The notes: generated by a model not told the origin, from the sequence alone. 64,000 nt of DNA from Campylobacter gracilis (GCF_018374135.1 NZ_JAHAFS010000001.1:150881-214880); one strand, 5' to 3'; positions 26,469-35,273 are shown, numbered from the stretch's first letter. Program-made: numbers and translations.

Positions 26469-27032
26469 TTACTTGCCCAATTTGGCTAAGCTTTCTCTTT
26501 CAAAGTTTAGTAGCCACGCTTTGGTAGCTACACCGCCCGCGCCGCTGTATCCGCCGAGCCCGCCCGCAGCTACGACGCGGTGGCACGGCACGATGATGGG
26601 AATTTTGTTTTTGCCGTTTGCGCCGCCTACTGCGCGGCTTGCGTGCGGTCTGCCGATAGCCCGGGCTAGCTCGCCGTATGTTACGACCTCACCATAAGGG
26701 ATCTCTAAAAGCGCGCTCCACACGGACTTTTGAAACTGCGTGCCATTTTGGCTCAGTTTAACGCTAAAGCTTTCAAGCTCGCCCCTGAAATATGCGCCAA
26801 GCTCGTCGGCGCAAAGAGCCAAATTTTTTCTTAAATCACTAAGCTTTAAATCGCGTCCTTTATCATCCGCTGCACGCACAAAGCCGAATTTAAGCTCTGC
26901 GTCGTGCTTTTTAAAGATCTCATCATTGGGCCCGCAGACAGAGCTTTTGACCCAGTCGATACTGCAGATCCCGATCTCGTCATCCCGAATTTCAAGCATC
27001 CCAATAGGCGAATTAAAAAAGGCTTTTTGCAT
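26469..27032 (-). CDS. ogt: Methylated-DNA-protein-cysteine methyltransferase
   Basis: A suicide repair enzyme removing alkyl groups from O6-alkylguanine. The active-site PCHRVV (about residues 149-154) and the helix-turn-helix wing FQKSVWSALLEIPYGEVVTY are clear, and the C-terminal GGYSGAGGVATKAWLL is typical. The 187-aa length includes an N-terminal domain as in Ogt. It is a single gene; its stop is close to the RAATTY-rich gap. Confidence 0.94.
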   Translation of the reverse strand: MQKAFFNSPIGMLEIRDDEIGICSIDWVKSSVCGPNDEIFKKHDAELKFGFVRAADDKGRDLKLSDLRKNLALCADELGAYFRGELESFSVKLSQNGTQFQKSVWSALLEIPYGEVVTYGELARAIGRPHASRAVGGANGKNKIPIIVPCHRVVAAGGLGGYSGAGGVATKAWLLNFERESLAKLGK

Positions 27033-27176
27033 CTCAATCCTTTCAAATTTTTGCTGGTTTGATCAAAAAAATTTTAAAAAGCGCTTGTTGCGGTGCGAGC
27101 TAGAGCTCGAAAACGATGGAATTTCATGCGGTAACGCGAATTTTTTAAAATTTACACGCGAGGCGCCGCAAAGCCT

Positions 27177-29102
27177 CTACTCAAACCGCACGAGGTTTAC
27201 CAAAACCCCGTCGAAAACGTCCTGCTTAAAGAGCTTGATCTCGCGCACGATATCTGCATTGTCGTCGTCGATGACGCCGTTTTTGACGAGGCTGTCCTCG
27301 ATGAGCTTAAAGATAAAGGCGTGGTTGCTGACGTCGGAGATACCGCTTTTAAAGCCCATTTCAAGGCGTACTGGCACGCCTATGTGCACGCCGCGCAGGT
27401 CCTTGGCGATGTAAAGATCAGCGATCGTGCGCACCATTTTTTTCGCCATTTGGTAGCTCGCCGTGGACGACAAAATATCATTAAGACCGAAATTTTCCAT
27501 CAAAAGCGGAATACGAACGCGCGCCAAAACCCCCTCGCCGGGCTCGCTCGCGTTCTTTTTCAAAAACGAAATTTTAATCCTATGCGCGATACCTATGAAA
27601 CGCGGCTTAAGCTCGATGAGCCTAGCTCTAGATGCTTGCGGTAGCGAGATAGGACGCGAAGTGCTTGCAATAGGCAGAGCCTGCGGACGCTCTCGAAGGC
27701 TCGCGCGCTCTTTCGTAGGCGCTTTGCGCGCAGGTTTATCATAAAAATTTACTGGCTTGGCCGCAAAAGTTGATTCGCTCCCAAAAGCTGCAGACGCAGG
27801 CTCATCACCAAGCGCCCCCTTCGCCATAGAAGAAGCAAACGTAGAATTCTCACCCGTTAACTCAGGCTGCGCGGATTGCTCAAATTCGGGCACAAATTTA
27901 TTTCCCGCTTGCGGCGGCAAATTTAAAGGATGTCGCTCTTGTGCGGAGCTTTTCTGTGCTAAATTTTGCTCGTCGGAATTTTCGGGCGCGTAATTTTGCC
28001 CTTTTGCCAAAAACGCGGAATTCTCACCAACGCAATTCTCATCTTGAGGCGTAAATTCCGAGGCATTTTCTAAGGCAAAATTTGCGGCGCGGCGGCCAGC
28101 GAAATTAGCGCTTTGCCCCTTGGAAAACTCGGAGCCTTGAGGCTTGCAATCATTTGCGCACTTTATATCAAGCGCAGAATTTGCGAAAGTAGAATTTTTT
28201 GATGCAGAGCTTTGTGCCGTAGAATTTTTACTTCGTAAGTCCGCGTCCTGCTCTGCTACAAACGAATTGTCAGCTGCAAAATTCTCCGTTTGCGCCATAA
28301 AATTAGAATTTTGCGCCCCAAATACGGAATCTTTCACGAGCGCAGAGCTTTGCGCGGAAATAAAATTTCGCGATGCAGGAACGAAGCTTTGCCCTTTAGC
28401 AGAATTCGTAGGCGCAGAGTTTTGTGGTATAAAATTTTCACTCCTCGCATTTGCGCTCTCTTCGAAACTAGCGGCGAGCCCCACGCTCATGTCATCCTGC
28501 GCAGCGTCATTTTGCAAAATTAAATTCTCGCGCGTCGTATCCCACGCGGTATCTGCGCAAAATTCCGCCTGAGCCACGCCATAAAATTCTGCTTGCGAAG
28601 CATCTTGAAATTCTGCTCGTGAAGCAAAATCTCGCGCACTCTGAGCGCTGCGCGCAGAAAAATCTCGCTCGCCGCGCCTTGCGTTTGTAGCATACGAAGT
28701 CTTTGCCAAGCTGCCGCCAGCCTCGGACGGAACCGCGCCCGAATCTCCGCCGCAAAAGCTACCAAAATCGCAGGCGCTGTCAAACTCCGCATAGCCATCC
28801 GCCGTGCGGAGACGATCTGCGCGGGCTTTCTTTTTAGGCGTAGAAGAGAGAGTGAGTCTGCCTGCAAGCTCGCGTCCACCGGAGTTTAAAATCCCAAAAA
28901 TTCTAGCTCTAAAGCGCTCGAACTGCTCGCCACTGAGCGAAATTTTATCGTTTAGGCTCTGCACGCCGAAGTCTGCAGCGGTAAAATTTACGATCGCTCC
29001 GTCCCTACTCGCGACGCGCACGCGACCTTTGAGCGAGCCTTTTAGCTTAAAATCGCTGCCTGCGAGAATTTTTTTCATCAACTCCTTCGGATTGTAGGGC
29101 AT
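27177..29102 (-). CDS. Hypothetical protein with RusA-like C-terminal region and a very large low-complexity middle
   Basis: About 641 aa. Residues 1-100 form a conserved-looking N-terminal domain (NPKELMKKILAGSDF at the start). Residues about 105-490 are low-complexity, rich in Asn, Ser, Ala, Phe and Gln. The last 150 residues are a compact domain. Its ending DVSNHAFIFKLIEDSLVKNG plus VIDDDNADIV resembles the RusA Holliday-junction resolvase pattern (Asp, Asn, Lys, then Asp-Asp), so a RusA-like nuclease fold is possible but not established. The ATG at 29102 is one base after the M23 peptidase stop; a TTG 15 bases further upstream also fits. About 17 RAATTY sites lie in 27960-28620. Confidence 0.7.
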   Translation of the reverse strand: MPYNPKELMKKILAGSDFKLKGSLKGRVRVASRDGAIVNFTAADFGVQSLNDKISLSGEQFERFRARIFGILNSGGRELAGRLTLSSTPKKKARADRLRTADGYAEFDSACDFGSFCGGDSGAVPSEAGGSLAKTSYATNARRGERDFSARSAQSARDFASRAEFQDASQAEFYGVAQAEFCADTAWDTTRENLILQNDAAQDDMSVGLAASFEESANARSENFIPQNSAPTNSAKGQSFVPASRNFISAQSSALVKDSVFGAQNSNFMAQTENFAADNSFVAEQDADLRSKNSTAQSSASKNSTFANSALDIKCANDCKPQGSEFSKGQSANFAGRRAANFALENASEFTPQDENCVGENSAFLAKGQNYAPENSDEQNLAQKSSAQERHPLNLPPQAGNKFVPEFEQSAQPELTGENSTFASSMAKGALGDEPASAAFGSESTFAAKPVNFYDKPARKAPTKERASLRERPQALPIASTSRPISLPQASRARLIELKPRFIGIAHRIKISFLKKNASEPGEGVLARVRIPLLMENFGLNDILSSTASYQMAKKMVRTIADLYIAKDLRGVHIGVPVRLEMGFKSGISDVSNHAFIFKLIEDSLVKNGVIDDDNADIVREIKLFKQDVFDGVLVNLVRFE

Positions 29103-29103
29103 T

Positions 29104-29916
29104 TTAGCGCTCGCCAAAAACCACTTCGTTAAATTTAGCGACGAAGCTTAGCGGATTGACGCTCACGCCGTTGATCGCGATGCCGAAGTGCAGATGTGGA
29201 CCGCTAACTCTACCGCTCTCGCCCGAAAGCGCGATTTCATCGCCTTTGCGAACGTGATCGCCAAGCGTCACTTTGATCTCGCTTAGATGATAGTACTGCG
29301 AATAAATGCCGCCGCCGTGATCGATCACGACCGAACCGCCGGCGTAGTAGCGGTCTTTGGCGATGACTACGACGCCGTCATTGGCTGCGCGCACCGCAGT
29401 GCCTACCGCGGCGCGATAATCGGTGCCGCTGTGATAGCTTTTAAGCTCACCATTAAAGGTGCGGGCATTGCCGAATGCAGAGGTTATTTTAGAGTTTAAA
29501 GGCAGCTCAAACGGCGTGGAAAAAAGATAGCGCGGCGTGGTGATCGCATAGATCGCGTTGGCTTCGTCGAGCTCTTTTTTGATACGTGCGGCGGCTTCTT
29601 TTGGAGGTTTAACTTTACCAGGAGCGACGCTTAGAGCCTCTTTTTTATACTCGCCCTTTTTCAAAGCGACGATCTGCTCGTGGCTGCCGCTTTGATCTAC
29701 TATCCGCAGCGCGAAATCCCCCTTAGCGCGGTAGTTTGCCGCCAGAACGGCGATTTTATCGCTAGAATTTGGGGCCTCGATGAGGGGGATTTTCTTTGAG
29801 CCAAAGCTCAACTCGGTTGTGCCTTTATCTAATTTTAAGACTATGACATCACCGTTTACTATGTCTAAAGCGAAAATTTTGATCGCCAAAAGTGCAAAAA
29901 TAGCTAGAAATTTCAT
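29104..29916 (-). CDS. Secreted M23-family (LytM) peptidoglycan endopeptidase
   Basis: The 270-aa product has a signal peptide (MKFLAIFALLAIKIFA) and an N-terminal domain of about 130 residues. A complete M23 domain follows, with zinc ligands in HSGTDYRA (His and Asp) and in GPHLHFGI (HxH), and VIDHGGG and YYHLS between them. Such enzymes cut peptide cross-links and shape helical cells in Campylobacter and Helicobacter; which member this is cannot be said. It is upstream of and nearly fused to the RusA-like gene, and divergent from the SYLF gene. Confidence 0.92.
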   Translation of the reverse strand: MKFLAIFALLAIKIFALDIVNGDVIVLKLDKGTTELSFGSKKIPLIEAPNSSDKIAVLAANYRAKGDFALRIVDQSGSHEQIVALKKGEYKKEALSVAPGKVKPPKEAAARIKKELDEANAIYAITTPRYLFSTPFELPLNSKITSAFGNARTFNGELKSYHSGTDYRAAVGTAVRAANDGVVVIAKDRYYAGGSVVIDHGGGIYSQYYHLSEIKVTLGDHVRKGDEIALSGESGRVSGPHLHFGIAINGVSVNPLSFVAKFNEVVFGER

Positions 29917-29987
29917 AAATTTTCCAAAATTCGTTATTTTTCATCAATTTTTTGTTAAAAATTAGCTAAAACAAATGAAATTGCTGT

Positions 29988-29993
29988 TATAAT
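29988..29993 (+). promoter_or_regulatory. -10 box of the SYLF-domain gene
   Basis: A perfect TATAAT lies 28 bp before the ATG, with A/T-rich phased sequence upstream in the divergent region between the M23 and SYLF genes. Confidence 0.6.
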
Positions 29994-30021
29994 AACGAAA
30001 ATTCAATTTTAAAAGGATTAA

Positions 30022-30840
30022 ATGATGAAAAAGTTTTTGCTTCTAGCATCTGTTGCACTTTGCGGTCTTTTGCACGCGGACGTCGTGGCAAATCAAGAGG
30101 TTATAGCGGCGACTAACGTCGTTAGATCTTTCGTAGCGGCTAATAACTTCGGCACCGATGAGCGCTATCTGACTAGCGCCAAAGCCGTCGCAATCCTAAC
30201 CGACGTAAAACGCCTAGCTGCGGGCGCATCGCTACAATACGGCGATGGAATTTTCAGTGTCAAAGGCGAGAACGGCGAGTGGAGTTCACCGATTTTTATC
30301 AAATATAAAGGCTACGGCGTGGGCTTACAAGCAGGCTACGAGACGAGCGACATCGTTATGATCTTTCATACTACGAAGTCATATCAAGACATTTTTACTG
30401 GCACAGACACCCTTGAGATCAATGTAGGTGCCGCAGCAGGCGGCGTAGGTAGAAGAACCGGTCGCGCAACCGATCTGCCTGATATCTCTGCATGGATGGT
30501 AAGTCCGGGCGAGCAAACAGGCGTCTACCTAGGCGTATCGATCGACAACGGCAGAATCACTATCGACGATCAACTAACTAACGACTTCTATGAGAGAATT
30601 TACGACTACGAGGATATCTTAAATGACTCTCCTCGCGCGAATAAATACGCGAAAAGATGGAAAGAAGTGATGAGGAAGTATTTTACAAACGGCGAGAAAT
30701 ACGGCGCTAGCAGCAGTGCGGCGATACCTGTAAATCACGTGCAGAAAAAATACCCTGATGGTAAGCCGATCATCTCAAACCGCTCTCCTAGAACTCACGC
30801 TAAGGCTACGCGAAGCAAAAAGGTTAAAAAAGCAAAATAA
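30022..30840 (+). CDS. Secreted SYLF (Ysc84-like) lipid-binding domain protein
   Basis: The 272-aa product has a signal peptide (about residues 1-19). The SYLF/DUF500 domain that follows shows alternating VAILTDVKRLAAGASLQYGDG and VGLQAGYETSDIVMIF strands, then LEINVGAAAGGVG. Eukaryotic SYLF proteins bind phosphoinositides; the bacterial role is unknown, with a periplasmic or outer-membrane location likely. The C-terminus is strongly basic (KATRSKKVKKAK), suggesting contact with acidic lipid or LPS. AAAAGGA precedes the ATG pair at 30022/30025. A hairpin terminator follows. Confidence 0.88.
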   Translation: MMKKFLLLASVALCGLLHADVVANQEVIAATNVVRSFVAANNFGTDERYLTSAKAVAILTDVKRLAAGASLQYGDGIFSVKGENGEWSSPIFIKYKGYGVGLQAGYETSDIVMIFHTTKSYQDIFTGTDTLEINVGAAAGGVGRRTGRATDLPDISAWMVSPGEQTGVYLGVSIDNGRITIDDQLTNDFYERIYDYEDILNDSPRANKYAKRWKEVMRKYFTNGEKYGASSSAAIPVNHVQKKYPDGKPIISNRSPRTHAKATRSKKVKKAK

Positions 30841-30851
30841 ATTATCGAGCC

Positions 30852-30871
30852 AAGCCCCGCTTATGGGGCTT
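30852..30871 (+). terminator. Hairpin terminator after the SYLF gene
   Basis: A 7-bp GC-rich stem (30852-30858 with 30865-30871) and 6-nt loop lie 12 bp after the stop codon. The T tract is weak. Confidence 0.55.
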
Positions 30872-31096
30872 CTTGCTTTGGCTTTGCGTTGAGTTTGTGC
30901 AAGAGCGCCTAGATGTGAAATCGAAGCGCATAGGTTATTTTTTAAAAAAATTTATTGATTCTTTACTAAAGTATTTTATTTAATTTTTATGAGTTATTGG
31001 ATATATAAAGACCGAATAAAATTTTATGGAATTTAACGAAATTTTTATAAAATTTAATCAGTTTTTTATATTTTTATCACTACAATTATAGTTCTT

Positions 31097-31172
31097 GTCT
31101 CGTTAGCTCAGTTGGTAGAGCATCTGACTCTTAATCAGGCGGCCGTAGGTTCGAATCCTACACGGGACACCA
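31097..31172 (+). tRNA. tRNA-Lys (anticodon CUU)
   Basis: A full cloverleaf can be drawn. The acceptor stem pairs 31097-31103 with 31162-31168. The D arm GCTCAGTTGGTAGAGC and T arm with GGTTCGAATCC are standard. The anticodon loop 31128-31134 holds CTT at 31130-31132. The CCA end (31170-31172) is encoded. A terminator and an integrase gene follow directly, making the 3' end a likely integration target. Confidence 0.95.
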
Positions 31173-31214
31173 TCTATCAAATTTCCCCCCTATTTTTAGT
31201 TTTTTGATTTTTTT

Positions 31215-31240
31215 AAAAGCCCTGTTTTACGGCTTTTTCA
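31215..31240 (+). terminator. Terminator after tRNA-Lys
   Basis: A 7-bp stem AAAAGCC/GGCTTTT (31215-31221 with 31231-31237) followed by T-rich sequence. Confidence 0.6.
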
Positions 31241-31292
31241 AATTTTTTCAAAAAAATTTCAAATGCTAAAAGCGCTAGATTATACAGGCAGT

Positions 31293-31337
31293 TTAAGAGA
31301 AACTACTATATATTAAAAAATGTATAGTAGCTCTTAA
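31293..31337. repeat. Bulged inverted repeat just upstream of the integrase promoter
   Basis: Arms 31293-31310 and 31323-31337 pair over 15 bp (TTAAGAG and CTACTATA blocks) with a 3-nt bulge in the left arm and a 12-nt loop. The right arm ends 2 bp before the -35 of the integrase promoter. It is a good candidate for an operator or a recombinase/excisionase binding site. Confidence 0.55.
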
Positions 31338-31339
31338 GC

Positions 31340-31368
31340 TTGCTAAGCTCTTTGGAAACTTTTATAAT
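31340..31368 (+). promoter_or_regulatory. Sigma-70 promoter of the first integrase gene
   Basis: TTGCTA (31340-31345), a 17-bp spacer and a perfect TATAAT (31363-31368). Transcription would start near 31375. This supports the ATG at 31411, not the in-frame TTG at 31369, as the integrase start. Confidence 0.65.
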
Positions 31369-31410
31369 TTGTCCTATGAAACTATATTAAATTTTAAAGG
31401 ACAAGCAGTT

Positions 31411-32634
31411 ATGAAGGTTTTTTCTAAAATTAAAGACGATCCAGCTTTTAAAACAGATCCCGATAAAGTCATCAGAAATTTCTCCCTGCCTCATCGCAAA
31501 AATACTATGGTAGAAATGATCGATGAGCATATAGCAGTTAGATTTTACCGCTCATTTACTAAAAAGGGAATACAAACAATCCATAGGCACTACCACTATT
31601 CGCTAGGCGGCAAGCTAATTAAGTCTTTAGGTAATGTAGATGAGATAAGTCTAAGCGAAGCCAAAGAAACTCTTAAAGATTTAATGATAGATGATTCTAC
31701 TAAGCTGATCCCTGCTAAAAATACTCTGGCAAGCGTTTATAGACAGTTTTGCAGACATAACGGCAACGTCGCATTAGCAACCTCTAAAAGACGAGATATG
31801 AGCTTTAAAGCTTTAAGGGATATTTGCGACAAAGATATAAACAAGATAAGCAAAAAGGATATTATGCCGATACTGGATTATTATTACGATAATGAAAAAT
31901 ACGCCTCCTTAGAAATTTTATTCAAACTTATTAAAAGACTATTCAGATATGCTCGCATAAGAGATATTTCTAAAAATCCATTATTTGCAGAAGAGGTGTT
32001 TAAGGACTTTTATAATATACCTCGCCGTAGCGAATACCCATATATAAAAGATGACTTGGATTTAACCGTACTTATTAAATTTATCATGAACTATCCTTAC
32101 CAAATCGGCGTTAAGAACGCTTTGATCTTTGGACTGCTTACGGGGCTAAGAAGCTCAAATGTAAGAAATTTAACCCATGAGCATTTAAAAATAGGTGATG
32201 ATGGAGAATACTACTTACTATTTCCGCAAGATGAAAATAAGGTAAAAAGCAATGGAGATGAACATCTGGGACTTCCTACAGAAGTAGGGCAATGGCTGCA
32301 AAGGTTACACGCTCATAATAGTAGCTGCTTGCTATGCGCCAATACGCAAGGAGAGGTACTAAGCGATATGACTCTAGTTAAAGCGCTTAAAACCTATGCT
32401 CCCGTAATAGCTAAGAATAGATTGGTTTTTCACTCTTTTAGAAAGATACTAGAAACCTTTGCATATGAGAAAATACATGAGAACAAGCTGGATCCATATA
32501 GCATTGAACGCACCCTTTTTCATGCACAAAGAGAGATACAAAAGATTTATAACAAAGCTACGAATATTGAGAATACGCGTAGGGTTCTAACATGGTGGCT
32601 AGGTTATTTAAAGGGGTTGGGGTTTAAATTTTAA
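31411..32634 (+). CDS. Tyrosine recombinase / integrase of a tRNA-Lys-associated element
   Basis: 407 aa from the ATG at 31411, which has AAAGGA at 31395-31400 and a promoter just upstream. The layout is that of P4/DUF4102-type integrases: an N-terminal arm-binding region (YHYSLGGKLIKSLGNVDEISL), a core-binding region and a C-terminal catalytic domain. Catalytic residues visible are Arg in TGLRSSNVRNL, the HxxR in HSFRK, and a Tyr candidate in EIQKIYNKATN. Its position immediately after tRNA-Lys, in the same direction, is the classic arrangement for integration at a tRNA 3' end. The coding sequence is AT-rich compared with core genes. No intact downstream att repeat was found. Confidence 0.88.
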   Translation: MKVFSKIKDDPAFKTDPDKVIRNFSLPHRKNTMVEMIDEHIAVRFYRSFTKKGIQTIHRHYHYSLGGKLIKSLGNVDEISLSEAKETLKDLMIDDSTKLIPAKNTLASVYRQFCRHNGNVALATSKRRDMSFKALRDICDKDINKISKKDIMPILDYYYDNEKYASLEILFKLIKRLFRYARIRDISKNPLFAEEVFKDFYNIPRRSEYPYIKDDLDLTVLIKFIMNYPYQIGVKNALIFGLLTGLRSSNVRNLTHEHLKIGDDGEYYLLFPQDENKVKSNGDEHLGLPTEVGQWLQRLHAHNSSCLLCANTQGEVLSDMTLVKALKTYAPVIAKNRLVFHSFRKILETFAYEKIHENKLDPYSIERTLFHAQREIQKIYNKATNIENTRRVLTWWLGYLKGLGFKF

Positions 32635-32657
32635 GAAGGTAAAAACAAACTAAAAGG

Positions 32658-32862
32658 ATGGCTTCTTTGAAGGTTTACGCGGTTGTTGATTGAACAGAAT
32701 ACATCCGGCAAGCTTAAAGTAATATATACGGCAAATACCATAGATATAGCAAAGCTCTTGCCATAAACGGACAAATACTATAAACATACAGAGGATTTTT
32801 CTAATCTAGCTAGGTCTCTAGAAAATGAACAAGATGAGCTACTCGTATTTCAGATATTCTAA
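32658..32862 (+). pseudogene. Decayed short ORF behind the integrase
   Basis: AAAAGG-ATG at 32658 opens MASLKVYAVVD and stops. A shift of frame continues as IEQNTSGKLKVIYTANTID... to a TAA at 32764-32766, and then the same frame runs on to TAA at 32860-32862 (NLARSLENEQDELLVFQIF). This looks like one small gene broken by a frameshift and a nonsense codon. The product is not recognised. The remainder to 33170 holds nothing identifiable. Confidence 0.4.
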
Positions 32863-33170
32863 AGCTATTAGTAAGCCCATTTAATTCATTAATTCCATAA
32901 TCCATGAGTTTCATATATATAGGTAGCTTAAATTCCTCAACTAAATAAGTATTTTATCTATTACAGGGATAAATTCTCTTCTTACTAAGTGCCGTTTAAA
33001 TATGCTTTTTATAACTTTTAGGAGCATTCTTTGCTAAAGCAATAGTAAATTTTAGGGATATTCTTATGTAGCTTTGCTTTGATAAGGCATTTAAATGCGA
33101 AGGTATCTTTCTATCCACCCCTCTCTTAAGCAGGCTTAAGCTTATATATAATCAAGCCAAGCCACCTATA

Positions 33171-34067
33171 CTATAACCCAACCAAATAATGCCTAGTTAT
33201 CTCTACTCTTGAATGCCCCATATCTATAGATACCTGAGCTAAAGCTTTTATATGGCTCATACCCTCTTTACGTAACTCCTCATATCTTTCTTGAGCAAAG
33301 TTATATCTAAGCCAATGCGTTCCTCTTTTGTCCGCTCCTGCTGCTTTTAGATCCTTTACGTAAGCATTCTTTGGGACATAGTATCCCGACTCTTTGGCAA
33401 GCCTTAGCTGTTTTATGGTTTTATCGCTTAGCTTTTTAGTACTGTAGCATAAGCCGTTCTTACTACCTAGTATGGTTATACTATTATCGTCGTTAATTTG
33501 CCATTTGCTAGAATTTATAGCATCATCCAGTCTTAGTCCTGCCTCTAATTGAAGCTTGGCGGATATATAATAAGGAGAGCTTAATTGCATATTGCTTATG
33601 ATTTTATATGGATTTTCATAGGCTCTGTTATAATGTCTCTTACGAAGGTTCATACCCTTTTTCTTAAGCTCTTTGCGGATATCCGTAATATCTTTTCCCG
33701 ATACGTTTAGCCCTAGCTTACTACAATTATCAAAGCTCTTAGCTAATGCCGATATATAGGTATTAAGCGTTCCTCCGCTTACTTCGTTTGCTTTTAGCAG
33801 TAGCCACTCTCTTGCACTGCTAGCATTTATGTTTTGCATTATTTTTTGGCCGTGCCTAGCTTTAAGAAATTCTATATATTGAGTAGTTACCGCTCTTAAG
33901 TTTTGAATGCTTTTAATGCTATGGGCGTATGTGCTCTTTGCATGTCCATTCTGTCCTTTAAGCTTACTATTGCATCTTACGTTACCTTTAGATATTCCGA
34001 TACCGTTTGCTTGCTTCATAATCTGAGAGATAATAGCCTTAGCGTTCATTCTAGTGTGCAGAGCCAT
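33171..34067 (-). CDS. Second tyrosine recombinase
   Basis: A 298-aa phage-integrase-family protein unrelated in detail to the tRNA-linked one. Catalytic pattern: Arg in LEAGLRLDDAINSSKW, HxxR in HWLRYNFAQERY, and the C-terminal MGHSRVEITRHYL giving the second His and the nucleophilic Tyr. The N-terminal SAM-like core-binding domain spans about residues 40-125. It lies 3 bp after the stop of an HTH-protein gene in the same direction and is presumably cotranscribed with it. Both are AT-rich. It could control DNA rearrangement or belong to a separate mobile element. Confidence 0.85.
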   Translation of the reverse strand: MALHTRMNAKAIISQIMKQANGIGISKGNVRCNSKLKGQNGHAKSTYAHSIKSIQNLRAVTTQYIEFLKARHGQKIMQNINASSAREWLLLKANEVSGGTLNTYISALAKSFDNCSKLGLNVSGKDITDIRKELKKKGMNLRKRHYNRAYENPYKIISNMQLSSPYYISAKLQLEAGLRLDDAINSSKWQINDDNSITILGSKNGLCYSTKKLSDKTIKQLRLAKESGYYVPKNAYVKDLKAAGADKRGTHWLRYNFAQERYEELRKEGMSHIKALAQVSIDMGHSRVEITRHYLVGL

Positions 34068-34070
34068 GAT

Positions 34071-34493
34071 TTATATACCTCTATCTTTTAATAGTCTTGC
34101 TACGCTTGATTTGCTGGTTTGTATGCCGTAGTTTTTCCATAGAATATCCGCTATTTTTTGATAGCTATGGCCGCTTTTATGTAGGGATTTTAAGCAATCC
34201 TTATAATCTGCTATTTTTGATTTGGTCGGTTTTTTCTTTGGGCCTAGTAGCTTTTTATACTCTTTATTTACTACTTCGCTTAAGGCTCTTTTATCTACTT
34301 TCATATCTTTATAATAGTGCAATATACCGTTAAGTGCATTATCTGCTCTTTTCTTATCGTGCCTCGCTCTACTAATATATGAGATAAAGGTATTTACTAG
34401 CCATATAAGCTCATTCTGATTAGCAGTTTCTTGAGCTTTATCGTTAAAGACCTTTATACCTTTCTTGACTCTTAAAAGATTTTCATAATGCAT
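34071..34493 (-). CDS. Small HTH protein paired with the recombinase
   Basis: A 140-aa basic protein. Its C-terminal 40 residues form a resolvase/Hin-like helix-turn-helix (HKSGHSYQKIADILWKNYGI followed by TSKSSVARLLKDRGI). The N-terminal 90 residues are helical and Lys-rich. AAAGGAG precedes the ATG at 34493, and a TATAAT lies at 34544-34549. It probably binds DNA as a partner or directionality factor for the adjacent recombinase (inference from operon structure). The degenerate repeat array begins directly upstream of its promoter and may be its target. Confidence 0.75.
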   Translation of the reverse strand: MHYENLLRVKKGIKVFNDKAQETANQNELIWLVNTFISYISRARHDKKRADNALNGILHYYKDMKVDKRALSEVVNKEYKKLLGPKKKPTKSKIADYKDCLKSLHKSGHSYQKIADILWKNYGIQTSKSSVARLLKDRGI

Positions 34494-34543
34494 ATCTGCT
34501 CCTTTATGGTAGATTTTGTGATAAATTTAAAGATTGCTGGTCT

Positions 34544-34549
34544 ATTATA
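34544..34549 (-). promoter_or_regulatory. -10 box of the HTH-recombinase operon
   Basis: Minus-strand TATAAT, about 50 bp upstream of the HTH gene, immediately beside the repeat array. Confidence 0.55.
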
Positions 34550-34579
34550 ACGGGAGAATAAAAAAATGGTAGGAAGCTT

Positions 34580-34860
34580 TGCTACTTATAGAAGTCTTAT
34601 TGTTTTTTAGAAGATCGATAGTGCATCTTGCTTTCAGAAGTGTCATTGTGCTTCGTTGTTTTTCGATAGATTCATTGTCTTTTCAGAAGCTCTATTTTTT
34701 CAACGCCTAGTTGTTTTTTTCAGAACTTCATCGGTTTCTATGGGGCTTCATTGTTTCTTAGAAGCCTTATTATGCTTAATTGCTTTTTCATAGACCTCAT
34801 TGTCTTTTTACCAGCTTCATTGCTTTCATAAAGCCTCATTGTTTCTTATAAAAAGGCTCG
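34580..34860. repeat. Array of about 12 degenerate ~20-bp units
   Basis: Units resemble ATTGTTTCTTAGAAGCCTC. Clear copies start at 34599, 34645, 34674, 34730, 34750, 34779, 34799, 34819 and 34838, with spacings of 19-20 bp or 29 bp. Unit junctions create short inverted repeats; the best is GGCTTC at 34744-34749 pairing with GAAGCC at 34760-34765. Repeats touch each other without unique spacers, so this is not CRISPR. It sits upstream of the HTH-recombinase promoter and suggests iterons or recombinase/HTH binding sites. Confidence 0.55.
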
Positions 34861-35273
34861 GTGATAGAGAATGGTAGAATCTGATATCGCGTATGTTATG
34901 CAGGGCATAATAGGAAAGGGAGGATGATGGATATTAAGCAAGGAAAGCGTTCAAGGTATTCGTTTTTAGGATTGGGCTTTATGTATAGGATTTCAGGGTT
35001 GGTTTTGAGTGGAATATTTTGTTGAAGGGCGGATATGGGTTGGGCTTTGAGGAGCGTAAAGGGTGCAAATATGTTGTAAGCTTATGGAATCAACCTAGTT
35101 CTTTTCAGGATTTTTAAGAAGAGTAAAGGTCGCAAGCATAAAAACCCATGTAAGGATGGAGATGTTTGTAGAATTTTGCCTATACTCATGCAAGCATTTT
35201 AAATTTATCGTATAAATTTTAATCATTCGTCTTAATCATACGTTCGCTATGATTTTGAAAGATAGTAATAACT
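34861..35273. other. Gene-free stretch between the repeat array and the RTX remnant
   Basis: No gene is supported. A 33-codon frame (34924-35025) has GGGAGG before its ATG but no other sign of being real. Confidence 0.4.

Noticed and set aside
31087..31092. TATAGT as tRNA-Lys promoter
   Set aside because: Too close to the mature 5' end at 31097; TATATT at 31067-31072 fits better but is weak.
31369..31410. Upstream TTG start for the first integrase
   Set aside because: It overlaps the promoter (TATAAT at 31363-31368); the ATG at 31411 has its own ribosome-binding site.
34580..34860. CRISPR-like array
   Set aside because: Units are adjacent, degenerate and lack unique spacers; no cas genes are in the window.
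34924..35025. 33-codon frame with GGGAGG before the ATG
   Set aside because: Short, no recognised features, and next to decayed sequence.
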